Part shown: one piece after another, positions 49,554 to 61,740 of the stretch
Numbering within the stretch: position 1 is the stretch's first letter
Layout of the letters: each line of letters starts with the position of its first letter
From: Camarhynchus parvulus
Lineage: Eukaryota > Chordata > Aves > Passeriformes > Thraupidae
NCBI RefSeq assembly: GCF_901933205.1
Contig: NC_044574.1
Span: forward strand, 22,801,733-22,865,732
Length of the DNA stretch: 64,000 nucleotides
Direction: 5' to 3'
Notes under the pieces: generated by a model
Told to the model about the DNA's origin: nothing
The model's database searches: none
Seen by the model: only the letters and a program-made list of their open reading frames with translations
Position numbers and translations under genes: made by a program

Positions 49554-49587
49554 CTAAGGCTGGGTGGTATCTAAGGCTGGGTGGTAT
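49554..49587. repeat. Tandem duplication, 17-bp unit, two copies
   Basis: CTAAGGCTGGGTGGTAT occurs twice in direct succession without mismatch. Confidence 0.95.
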
Positions 49588-52500
49588 CAGTTGTGATGTA
49601 CATCACAGCAATATACAGTAAGGAGAAAAGTCAGAGGGAAGATATGAAACAAAATGACAAAAGGAAGAAGAAGAGGGCAGCTACAGGGGGAGGAACAATC
49701 GGTTTTCAGCTTTTTTCCTCTACAGAGTTCAGCTTGCCTCCTGCATAAAAGAATTTATCATTGAAATTTATCCTCAGTGTTTCATGTCACTGTAGCTCAA
49801 TTTGTGATATTTTTTCACAAACAGCAACTTTGGTAAATGCTCCCTTAACACTGTTCTGTGCTGTGATTGCTGAGGTCCTTCACAACATGAAGCAGAGTGG
49901 TAAAAGCCAGATAACTGCTGTGCAAGCAGGGTGGAGTCACCAAGCAGTGTTGTTATTGCGTGGCAACTCACAATGTGAAGCTGTTGAAAATTACTCATGT
50001 TTTAGTAGCAAAACTATGCTACTTTTCCTGATACTAAATGCCCTCTGACATGCTCAATTTACTGGGGGTGATAAACAAAAGCTTGTAACCAGTTGTTGTT
50101 CTGGCAGAGAAAAGAATTTAAAAATGCAAGTTTATAAATTTTGTCATTATAATTGTGTAAATTACATTCTTGTTCCCATCAGATGCCTCCCCTCCTGGTG
50201 CCAGGCTCCCAGTTTCCAAGTCCCCTGCCACAGAGCCCCATGACTCTTCCAGTCTCCCTGCAGTCAGATGTAATTAACTCACAGTCCTGACTAAACTTCA
50301 GTTCTTCTGCCTCCACCAGCACAGTGGTGTCCATCAGCAAACAGCCTTGCTAAAGCAGAGCCTGATCTTCTCAAAACAAAGGCAAGACAGTGGAAAAGGC
50401 CCCACAACACAAGAGTTATCTATACAAATTTGTCTGTCTGCCTCCCACTCAGGCTGACTGTGATGGCTGATTCTCTGACTCCAGAACCTCTCCCCACACT
50501 GTCCTGTTCCCAGTGGCAGCTCCTGACTGCATCTTCTTGGGAACAGCTTCTTAACTGTTTGCTGATCTCTGGATTTGCAAGTATCACAACAAGCAAAGAA
50601 AAGCCTCGAGTTTTTCACTAAGCAGAATATAAGATGCTCAGATGGAGCAGCTTGTCAGTGCCTGCCAAGATATTGTTGTCTGCAAAGTCACTGTATAGAC
50701 TGACGAGTTTTGGTCTTCCAATAATCTCACTTAATTAGACCACTGCTGGCTAGTCAGGAAGCATTCTCCCCTCTAGAAGTCAAACAGATTAACGTGTTCA
50801 AGGGTACATTTAAATTGCAGAGAAGATGATGCAGAGATCCCCAAGCTAGCACTGAGTCGATCTGGCAAGTCCACATAGCACAGCAAATGTGCAGATATGC
50901 CAAGTGGGACTGCAAGGCAGAATAATCATGTTCAGCTGGCACAGAACTGAGGGCTACATCATGGCTGGTTCAGTGCTGGCCTGTAAGCAGCCTCTGCACT
51001 GTTTCCCAGCTCTTCAAGCTCTGGGAATAAATTGTACTGCACCAGCATACACACCTTTGTGCACACTCTAAATAGCTGACCAGAGTCTTAGATTATTACA
51101 CAGCAACTCCACTCCATCCCAAAATCTCTCTTATAATTACTAAGAAGTCATCATTGCAGTATGATCTATTTGATCTCCATTTGGTTACACTCCTCATGTG
51201 AGATACTTAAAATCTCTTAACCTCTACTTTTGTGCATTGATTTTTCTAAGCCTAACCTTGAGAAAGTCTTATAACACTAGCCCTCCAATATCTGCATTTA
51301 TCCTGACTCCTTTCTTCCTTCCTTCTAATATAGCCCAATACCTCTTTAACACATGGTTACCAAAAAAGAAATATTTTATTCAGATAAAATTAAAATCTGG
51401 TACTAGACATGAATGAGTAACAGCTTTGGCATCAACTTAGATTAGTTAGCCTAAATTCAATAAACTATTCCTTCTAGCAGGTTCTAGCAGAGCAAGAACA
51501 GGAAACATGAGAAAATTTGCCATCTTGCAAAGTTTTTGTAGCACCGACTGTGTTCTTGAAAAGCAGCCAGCAGTCCATCCTATGCACTTGTAAATGTTCT
51601 GCAGCTACTCTCTTAATAACTCAAGGATGATGGATGAGTGTAAGGTTGGGCAGCTTTGTTTGATAGCCTAGGGGAGAGAGAGGGAGGCAGAGAAACAAGT
51701 ATCAGCAAATAGATTGTGAAACAGACAAATAAAAAGAATTACACAATACACTATATTTTAAATAAGCCTTCTGGAATGTTGTCATTTTCAGCAATTGATG
51801 TTGCTCAGAATAAATTATCAGCTAATGCTAACAATAATTTCATTTCAAGGGAGACAAATGGGTCCAAAGCATTGCCCCCAACAGTGCTTAAAAGAGTGTC
51901 ACCAATGCAGAGCACTGTTTACAACATGTTACATTTTCTAAAAAGAGATAGTCCCTTCATTTCAGCCTTCTAGCCCCTTTGGAGCTTTAGCAGCAATTCA
52001 GAAAAATGGGCCCAAAGGTGAGGTGGAGGGGAGTCTTGAGGTCTTCTCACACCTCAGAGGCAGTCTGGAGCCACTTTTGTTAATTGCTTAATTCTGTGAT
52101 TTTTCAAACCCCTAGAAGATACAGAGCAGAAAGTTTTGTGCCCCAAATTTTCACAACAGATTAGTGAGAAACACAGCCACTACTGTCAGTAGGTTTAAAT
52201 CTGATAGAAATGGGGACTGCCCCTCTTCTTGGTAAATGCTGACTTTGTTAAGATTGTGAAAGTTCATTTAAATTTGTTATGAATCCTTCTAGTAAATATT
52301 TATAAATCATTTTCTGCTTGAAGAAAAAGACTTAACAGTTCTTTCTTTTCCTTCAACTCTTGCAACTTCTGATCTGTCCTTTCCACTCCCTCTCCTTGAA
52401 CTGAAGCATCTTTCTCATTTTACAATCACCAGAGCACAACATATAAATAATGAAAACAACTCTAGTATTAATTGAAGTTATGAAAGCATGCATTTTGGAA

Positions 52501-55500
52501 ATAGGAATTTGTGGAAGAAGTATGGGAATTGTAATTATTTCAGATCTAGTACATATATGCAAACCATCAGAAGTTTGCACAAAGAATATGGTGATGCAAG
52601 GTAAAGCACAGACCACTGGTTTTGTCGAGCAAACCTCCAGTGGGAAGGTGAGCACCTACCAGTGCTTTTGATGTTTGGGCTGGGCTCAGTGTTTCACATA
52701 ATTAATGCACTTTTTTCAAAAGCAGCAAACATTGTACTCATGTCTTGATGAAGAAGCAGCACAAGAGCATGCCCAAAGGGTACTACAACACACACTTAAT
52801 AAAATCAACATCAAAATGCCTCTTGACCTCTGCTGTGACATCAGCAATCTTTGTGTATATGAGAACACATGTCTGAAGTTGAATCGCAATGGAAGAGAAG
52901 GTTCTGAAAAATGGAGGAAAACATTTTTAAGGGCTTGTAGCCACTGTGCAGCTAGTGGTAATGGTATTGAAGTACACTATTGGCTAAGTCAGTCTTTAAT
53001 CTGGTAGCAGCTCTGAACTCCTGACTGACATTATTCACACAGAGCACCTTCTGCAGAAAATGTTTCCCAGACTCTCTTCCTACAAGAAAACTCTGACAAA
53101 GGTGGCTATGAATGAATCTGACCTGTTCCCTACTCATAGGTCATCTATGGCATTTCAAGCATCCTTGAGGCTCCTTGCCTTTGATTCCCTTCATGACCAC
53201 TACAAAAGATCACAGCAAGTTGCAGAGTGAACACTACAATCAGCTTCAGTGCTCTCAGACACAGTTCTCTGAGGTACAGAAATCACTGTGGTAAGAAAAA
53301 GATATTTAGGGCAGAAGTAGAACTGTTTTTTAGAGCTCTGATTCTGAAGAATGAACTTCCAATAAGTTGAAGACCACCACAAACCACAGAAATTCCTGTT
53401 CCAACTGTATTTGACCTTGTCTTTCTAATAATAAAAAGTGCTGGTATCCCACCGAGAGAGTGCTGCAGAAGACTCACCACCATGGCAAAGCACACTGCTG
53501 AGACTCAGTGGAAGATCAGGCTGTATGTGTGAACAGCAAATATCCTGAAGGGGCCAATAAGAATATGAAAGTATCCTTTAAATCTACAAGCTTTGAATGA
53601 GAAAAGTACAGTGCTGGCCTTCCTAGAGAATTCCAGCTAGTTTGCTTCTTCTGCTGTTCACCATCTTCAGCTACCCATGAGGGAAATCAATGTTGTCTGA
53701 GGAAGGACTGAAAAAGTTATCACCACATTTGTCCTACCTGAAGCACAGTTTCTATAATACTGACAGATAAAAGGATTTATACTACAGTGCATTGGTCACA
53801 CCTAAATGACAACTATTTTTACTCTTATTTTTTCTATCTATGCAGCTCAAAAGTAGAGGGCAAGACTCACATCTACTTTTTGAGGTATGGAAGCTGAAAG
53901 GATTAGGCAAAATGTTGTCAGAGAACTTAAGCAAGTGCCTTAACACATATCCATATGCCTTCTGCTAAATACCCAATTAAAGGCTCTGTGAATTTGAGTC
54001 TAGAAGGCAGAGATTCCTCAGTCCTATAGCATATTTAATTAATTCCTCATTACCATAATATTGAATATTATAGCACCAAGTAATCCAGTAATTACAGTTG
54101 TCCTTTTCAAATCTGGAGTTCATTGATGCAGTTGACAATCGACTGCAGTTTGATGCAGCAAAACAACCCTGAGATTTCTCAAAAGCAAAATAACTTACAT
54201 TTATATCTTTATTTGTAAATGCACTTCTGAAAGACATCATGTGAATCGTATTTAGCAAGATCCTTACAGAGCTTTTACTACCTCAGCATTAAATACAGAG
54301 AATCCTACTTGAGCAGTAATAATGTCATCTCTTTCCTTCTCAGGAAGCCTGTTTGACTTGACAAAACATGTATTGTCAAATGCATGGCAGGCACAGATGA
54401 CTTGGGAGATAACACAGTACAAGCAGTCATAAGGTCTGAAGCTCAGACAACTACCAGAAATTCCCATACAACTTTTATTCTTATGCTATATTTCTTGTGA
54501 ATTTCTTTTTTCAATATATGAATATTTATAGAAATGCCAAAATCATGAGAATAACCTTACTTTTGCAATTTTTTTTAGCTTGTATATCATTATCTTTCCA
54601 CTCTTTTTTTTTGACAACTGTAGCTAGTCTAAGATAGTTATTGTGTATATGACTACATAGTGACTTTTGTTGATATTCTTGGAGACTTCTAACACAATAA
54701 AAAATACGTAATAATAATTAATATCTACCTGTCAGATATGGCTTCTTCAGTGAAGAACTAAAATCAAAATTAGGGCTTTGGAGGGAGTTTGCCAAAACTA
54801 AAATAAAAGCTAGAAATACACTCATCTGTAACCAGGTCAACTTATCTCATAGCACTTCTTGTAAAAGCATGAATGACATAATGTTCCCTGGGTAATTCTG
54901 TGATGGCCAACTTTTTATATGCAAACATTGCAAAGAGCCTTGCAAACAATCAGATTAATTCATAGCTCCCAGTAATACTGACTGTACTCCATGGGGCAGG
55001 TCTGGCCAAGCCCTCCATGTCGCTCCTGAAGGGACACCTGGCTGTGACCTGAGGGTGCATTAGGGTAAGCCCTGGGGGATCACCATCTCCCTCAGGGCTT
55101 GGCTTACTGGAGGAAACCCCCAAAACAGTCAGAAAGGGAGATGCAGCAGATCACTGCGGAGCACAGGCAGTCTGGAGTGAGCTACTGATGGCTACACAGT
55201 AGTTGAGCCCACAGGAGCAGCATGAACCAAATCAGCAGTTCTCAGGACAATGCTGTGGTTTGGGTTTAGTGAGGAATGATGACAGAGACATAACAGAGGC
55301 ATCCATGGTAGTCCAAATAAAGAACTACATGGGTTTTTTCTTTAGGGTTTGGGGGGTTTTTTCAATATATAAGTATGCATACAGAAAGGATGGATTGTTT
55401 GGAAATTCTTTAATTTCTCTAGAGGGATGGAGATCCCAGAAGTTTTTATTCCTTCAGCTGATGCTGACAGACAATCCTGGATGCTCAGTACCTTTCAAAA

Positions 55501-55950
55501 TCAGGTCACAGACATGAAATAGATTAGGGCCTAATTTTCAGTTATCTTTTTAAAAAAGGATCTGGGTTACAGTCTTGAGAAGTAGAATACTTGTAAGAAG
55601 TTTGTATCGTCTTTCTGCTCTGTATAATAAAGTGGCATGTGGTATTTTTTGGAAGTGCACACATTCACTTTACAGCCAATCTGAAACATGTTCTCATCAT
55701 ATAATACTCAGTGATGTTGCTGCCCTCTTTGAATGAGTTTAGGAAATTATGCCCAAGTCCATGGATGTATGTAGGTGTCTGATGACCAATGCAATCAGTG
55801 GGAGCTGGGTGTTTAACTATCTTCACATACCCAGGAGAGAATGGTGGAAAACAGTCTGTTGATACAACTTTCTACAGCTATCAAGGGCAATGCCAAAAGC
55901 AGTGACTGCTGTGGAACAGCAAGGCTGGGACCCTGCTCAGAAGTGCTGCA
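49588..55950. other. Noncoding stretch, no gene recognised
   Basis: AT-rich DNA. On the plus strand 52544-52600 looks like a 57-bp phase-1 exon (TTATTTCAG|AT ... GCAAG|GTAAAG) with an open frame, but its acceptor tract is weak. A 100-codon plus-strand frame follows at 52705-53007 without a recognisable domain. Nothing else seen. Confidence 0.35.
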
Positions 55951-56250
55951 AGTCACAGTGTGGATACAGCTAGAAGGAAAGGGCACCCCTCACCTGCTGG
56001 GATCCACCTCCTAGAAGCCAACATGGGCACAGCTCTCAGTCTCCACAGGACACTCACAAAAGCAAACCTGCACCAGCACGCAGCCAGAGGAGCCCCACCA
56101 CGCCCAAACACGCCAGGACAGCTGCACACACCACCCAGGTGTCTCACAGAGCCCATTCTTCTCCATTACCACGTGGATCAGGCCCTGCTTCTGCTTGAAG
56201 CTGCCCATGTTCTTGTATGGGCCTGTACTTCACCAATGTTCAGATACAAA
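55951..56250. other. CpG-containing patch with open frames, unidentified
   Basis: This 300-bp patch holds more CpGs than its surroundings (several in ACGC contexts). Frames are open on both strands. On the minus strand one starts MGSFKQKQGLIHVVMEKNG, and a consensus donor (CAGCAG|GTGAGGG) lies at its left end near 55993. No family is recognised. It may be a decayed gene fragment or an unlisted repeat. Confidence 0.25.
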
Positions 56251-59200
56251 GCTGTGCATGAATGATTCAAAGGCATCTGTAAAATTAGTTTTGAAAACTG
56301 TAAAATACTGATCTGACGACAGGCTGGTCATATCTCCTACAGTTTCATTACCTCAAATGAACCTGAAGAATCAGGAAATGTTTTGCTTTAGTTTCTCACT
56401 GAATCAATGAAAAAGACATGTGTTCTTCCTGATGCTTCACCTGTGAGTGATCAGGCCTGCAGGCAGCACTTTGGCCATCTCCCTGAGCTACAGAAGGGCA
56501 GACACTGGTCAAGAAGGGCAACACTTGGGCACTGCCCCTGGTAGGGTCAACAGAGCTGCCCTCTGGCATCAGTACTTGGATCAGCCTGGGTGCCTTTCTC
56601 ATTTAAGTCCCAGTTCTGCCACTGCCAAGTTAACAAGAGTTTGTGATGGGGCATGTTCAGGCTTCCAACACATTAGGAATAATGCTAATGATATTATATG
56701 TTATGTCTGCAGTACGGTCTGGTGCTTAGAAAATAAACATCTTGGCTTTGTCTCAATGTTTATCTTCAATAAATATCTCAGCTTTGTCTCAACAATTATC
56801 TCTCCACATCAGACCATTATCCAGTAGCAACATATAATTCATTTAACGCTACTGTTTAAAATATATCCTCTTTGTGCTGCAGAGAAAGGAGCTGTATGTG
56901 GGAAATATCAGGGGCCTCATGTATTCTTGGAATTAAAACAGAAATTAAGTCATTTGAGCTATTTTTTATCCTCTCAGCTTTTGTTTTTCCGTTTCTTGTT
57001 TTGCACAATGCAAGCTCTCTCTGGCTCATGAGGAGATTGCAATTGGAGCAATCTGGAAGGCTTCCAGGGAAAGCATATTTTAGGGCAGTCCTGTGCCAGG
57101 GCCTATTGCAGGTGATAATAACTGATAAAGGTCCAACATGTCACCTGAATCTGTTCAAACTGATGACAGGGATTTAGGAACAGGTGGGCGTTGGGCTTCT
57201 TTGTATCCTCTAAGGAAAAGGTGTGAGAAGTTCCTGGTGATAATTGTTAAATATTAACATCATGTTGACGTTTCAATATGATTGCATGCAAGTCAGCAAG
57301 ACACCTAGAAGTTAGCAGGGCATTTAAAGGAAAAAAATTCTCAGTAATTCTGGGGGCTGGAGGGGCACTGTGGAAGGAGGCCCTGTCACAACTGCAATGC
57401 TCTGTGCAAGCAGCTCAGGCAGCAGCATCTGTGACAAAACAGCTCTCTATTACACATCAGTCTTCTTGTTGTCTGCATCCTGTACTCAGCCAAATATGTT
57501 GTTAGCACTTAGCAAATATGCAGTAGGGTGGAGGAGCTATTCTCCTGTGCATCACTACAAGCCCAGAGAAACTCTGTTAAGGCAGCAGAAGTAAATGAGA
57601 TCACAACCTGACTTGTGTTCATGACCAGTTAAACTTTAACAAAGACCTGAAATAGTAGGACCACGCTGAGGTAAAAGGTTGAAGCGATGAAAAGTGGCTG
57701 AAGAGGAATTGATGGTGAAAAAACTGAGCAAGTAGAGCCCTAGTGTGGATGGAAACAATATTTAACATCTGCAGTCAAAATCACTATGGCTAGAGCCTAT
57801 AAAGGATACAGGTGTCTGGGGGTGGGGGGGAAAGGAGGAGGAATGCTCAAACTGTTTGAGGCACTTGCAGCCAAGCCTGGTATTTCCCATACACGTCTGG
57901 TACCTCACTATCAAACCTCAGCATTCCTGGGCTTCTGTGCAGCCCACACTCACCACCATCTCACACATGCTGACCTCAGTACCTATTTCATGCTCAGCTG
58001 AGGGCAACTCCAGACTAGAAATCCTAGCATAAAGGTCTCCCGAAGGGTTGTCTAGTCAATGCACTCTGAATACACCTCAGCATTGAATTTCATGCAGAAC
58101 ACCACACACAGGGTCCTGTGCCCTGCAGGGGACTCCAATTATCTTCTACGCTAACCAGCAGTTCACTTTTATCAGCTTTGGCCCTTAATTCTGGTGGCAC
58201 AACCCACAAGAGCAGGCAGCATCCCCTGATGCAAAAAGCTGCCTCCACCCTCATCCATCACCAGGCACCAGTGCTGCAGCCAGAGCTGGGGAGATGGGGA
58301 TGCAGGCTGCTCTCCAGTCTGCATTACAGCAGCATGAGGAGGTTTCATGTGGTAATTTAGAAAGGCTTCCTGCAGGAACAGTTCTAGTGGTACTCCCCAT
58401 CTCTTCCAAGAAAAATCAGCCACCAGGGCTGACATTAGCCTACAAGCTACTGGTGTAGCTAGCCATGCCTAGCAGGTCTGGCACTTGCTCATTCATGAGA
58501 AGAGATGAGCTAGAGCTTCTCCTCCAGAGCTCTGTTATCTCTGCTAGGCAAACAAAAATAAAGTAAGTCTAAGATACAAGATTCAGCCTTGTGCCTCAGG
58601 AGCACCGGGGGGACAGGAGGGTCTTTGTTTCTATTCCTCATAAGCATTTTATCTGAAGTCTCTGGATAGCTCAGTGAGCATGGACACACCCAAATTCACA
58701 TGAAATGATATTAAGCAGTTAGTAAAGAAGGAATCAGATCCCTGAGTAGCAGCAATGTGACATGCTTGGAAAACTGCACATAGACAACAAATTTTTGGTA
58801 TGAACTTCAGTGCAGCCAAAAGGAAAGTCATTCATTAGAGGAAAATCTTTCAGGTCATCTTCACAGGTTAATGGACCCCTGAGAAGCAGTGAGTCTGCAG
58901 GGAGGCCAGGGCAGATAACCCAACAGGAGGAAATGTTTGCTTCAACAAAAGGAATCCTTGTGTGTGTGAACCTGGGAGCTCTGGATGCCATGGACAAAGC
59001 CTGTAACTGGTCTCAGTTTAAAAGTGTTTTGGCTTCACACATACAAGTCAAGAGGTTTCAGATGAGAGTTCATTGAATGACTGAGGACTGGAAAATGTGT
59101 CTTACAGCAAGAGTTTCCCCAAGGTGAAGCTCTTCAGGAGAGCAAAGGGAAAGGCTTGTGTAGGTATAATTTAGGAATACCTGTATTTGAAGCAACATTT

Positions 59201-60115
59201 TGGAGTGGGCTCTCACACACATCTGTCTAGACAATCTGCCCTAGAAATAAGGCATGTGGTTTCAGCAGAGACGAGAAATTAACTGCTGGAACAATTTACA
59301 TGGAGCAGAGGGTAGATTCTTTATCACTGTGCATAATTTAATTAAACTTGGCTGGTTTATGCAAAGAAAATCAATAGTTCAAACAGGAACAAAAGCTGGG
59401 AAACCCTTTGATCCATGTTATGCAGAAGGACATTTGAGATGATTAATTCTGGATATCAGACAATGAAAAGTGGGTTATGCTGTGCTCTGCTGCCCCTTCA
59501 CTCTCCATCCCTCAGCACCAGGTCAGTGAGCAGTGGCAGCCAAGTGAAGCATCTCCAACAATGCCTTCTTCCACCCTAAGACAGGGAATACAGGACCAGC
59601 AGGAGTGGAAGAGATAGGCAAGAAGATTTCTGTGCAGGAACTGAACTTGGAAATTCAGGAATTAATACCATGTTTTTCTTGGGTTGCATAACTAATTGTT
59701 GAGCAAGAGAAGAGTGCAGATGTGGGCTGGTAGGATCTAGAAGAAATAAATTAGAAATTAAGAGTCTGAGGGCCAGCTGGAAACTTCCTACTCTCAGGAG
59801 GCCAGACAGAGTTGTTACAGAAGAGGGTATCACTCTCTGTCCATCCAGAAGAACTGGCAACACACATTGTCTGCCTTTCTCTCTTACACACACAAGAAAA
59901 AAAAAATGACTTTTTAAAAATACCTCACAATATTAAAATCATTGCCGTGATTAGGCCAGTGCACAGTTTTCTTCACTTCTAAGGTTTAGAGTCCTGTGTG
60001 AGAGCCAAACCCTACAGTGATCCCATCTGACCAACCTTGAGAGTGTTGTCTCACGCCGTTGCGAATGCATCCACTGAGGATGTTGCAGTGACCTCTCTTG
60101 GTAAGCTGTGTGTGA

Positions 60116-60116
<1 letters not shown>
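56251..60116. other. Noncoding stretch, no gene recognised
   Basis: Mostly AT-rich DNA without recognised features. Confidence 0.4.

Positions 60117-60169
<53 letters not shown>
60117..60169. repeat. (TG)n dinucleotide microsatellite, about 26 units
   Basis: An uninterrupted TG run preceded by a short imperfect one (TGTGTGTGAATGTG). Likely length-variable between individuals. Val/Cys and His/Thr frames over it are artefacts. Confidence 0.98.
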
Positions 60170-60171
<2 letters not shown>

Positions 60172-60761
60172 CTTCTCAAGCAACTCTTTGCATATCTTCC
60201 AGGAGATGAAAAAGAAAAATGAGCTCAAAACCAGTGGAAATTGCCTAGCAGGTAACCAGAATATTACCTATACCTTACAAAGAATTAAAAAAACCCTCTG
60301 CTCATTTTCATAGCATTAACACAGCACTAGCATAATGGTTTAGCCAACAAAATTTGTCAAAGAGCTAGTCCAGATTAAACAAAATATTTGATTCCCGAGT
60401 ACCCAAATCTCCTGTTTCTCTAAAGAATAGCACTTCATTAGTGTTGTCTTCAGCGCATTAGTCTCCTTTGACAATATTACAAATCCCAGCACAAAATTAA
60501 GATACAACACAAGCTGCGAAAGCTCATGCCTGCATTTGTTCACTTCTCTGACCTCTCTGTTTTTTATCCTAGGCACAAGATGTATTTTAGTCACTTGAAT
60601 TTGCAATCCAGGCTTTATCCTTCTCACCATCCCCACCCTGACCTGGAGGAAATACCGTCTATAGGACATTTTGCAAGTCACCAGTAGTGTAGCAACGTGC
60701 TGCTCCACCTTTATGCTGCTGGACAGGTAGATAAAGAACCCAGCCCACACTCCCATCTGGA
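60170..60761. other. Noncoding stretch, no gene recognised
   Basis: No feature identified. A 158-codon minus-strand frame (60340-60816) begins inside the antisense of the neighbouring CR1 and has no family match I can see. Confidence 0.4.
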
Positions 60762-60893
60762 TAAAGACAAGCTTTAGAAAGGACAAGGAAGCACTGGCAC
60801 ATGTTGCCTGCAGCACTGGTGGAGTCTTTAAGAACTGGTTTGACTGGCATCTGTCAGGATGCAGGATACAGGCTAGTTCAATCTGTCTTCCAA
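60762..60893 (+). mobile_element. Old CR1-like LINE 3' fragment, plus orientation
   Basis: GAAGCACTGGCACATGTTGC, GGTGGAGTCTTTAAGAACTG and GACTGGCATCTGTCAGGAT follow the CR1 order 'AAGCACTGGAACAGGTT..', 'TGGAATCTCC..', 'TTTTTAAGAACAGGTTGGAC' and 'CACCTGTCAGGGATGG'. It is strongly diverged, so probably an old subfamily. Confidence 0.65.
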
Positions 60894-61440
60894 CACTACT
60901 TTTCTGAATAAAGGATGAAATTCTGCTCAGGACAAACTGTCAAGAATATCTGCCTGCTCCCTGCAACCAGAGAAACAGAAGACACACAGTTTGGCAGCAG
61001 GCATTGAGGAAGGGGATTGGAAGTCACGTTAATCACCTTAGAAGAACATCTGACCCTTATCTACTACTGTCCAGATACACAGCCATTGGCATTGACCGAC
61101 ACTGGAATCTTCAAACCCCAAAATGAGCAACAGCTTCCAGACTTTTATGACTTGCATTATTTTTAGCCGCTTACACAGTCCTCATGATTGATCTGCCTGG
61201 AGTGGCTCTGCCGCAAGCCCCGAGGGAGGGGAGAGGAAGGGGCTCATGGAGACACACACCTCCATGGGTGATAAGCTCGCACGTGTTTTGAACCGTAAAA
61301 TGGCAGCTCGTTGTGAAATCCTGCCGGAGCACACCTTTTAAATGCCAAACAAGCACAGCATCAGCAGCACATAAAGAAATATTTGAAAGGCCCTGGAGGG
61401 AAGCCAAGAGAACGTGGCTAATGTTTCACCTGACCTCACC
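60894..61440. other. Left shoulder of the CpG island, no gene recognised
   Basis: No recognised feature until about 61200, where GC content rises. Two minus-strand splice donors lie at its right edge (exon ends at 61440, CGG|GTGAGGT, and at 61430, CAG|GTGAAAC). Confidence 0.35.
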
Positions 61441-61740
61441 CGCTCGGCGGCCGGCTGTGCCCCGGCAGCCCTGCCCGAGTGACGCGAGCCTCCGAGCTCC
61501 GGCAGGCAGCTGCTCCCTGACTGCCCGCACTGTCTGCCCCGCTGGCAGCAGGACAAGGGAAACAAAGCGGCTGAAGCAGAAAGCAGCGGAGCTGAGGAGC
61601 GGCGCGGCCCGGAGCACAGCCCCGGCAGGGCTACAGCCCCTCCCTCACGGCGGGGCTGGAGCGCGGCCTGTCCCGGGGCTCCCGGCCGGTGCCAGCCGCG
61701 CCCTCGGGAGGGGCCCGGGCCGGGCACCCGCAGATGGATG
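61441..61740. promoter_or_regulatory. CpG island, candidate promoter and first exon
   Basis: I count 32 CpG dinucleotides in these 300 bp, with GC content far above the rest of the window, where a 300-bp stretch usually has only a few. CpG islands of this density mark vertebrate promoters. Direction is not decided by the sequence. Two consensus donors on the minus strand at the left edge favour a leftward transcript with a first exon in the island. A plus-strand TATAAAG at about 62062 could serve a rightward one. Long open frames on both strands across the island are expected from the low stop-codon density of GC-rich DNA and match no family. Confidence 0.6.
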
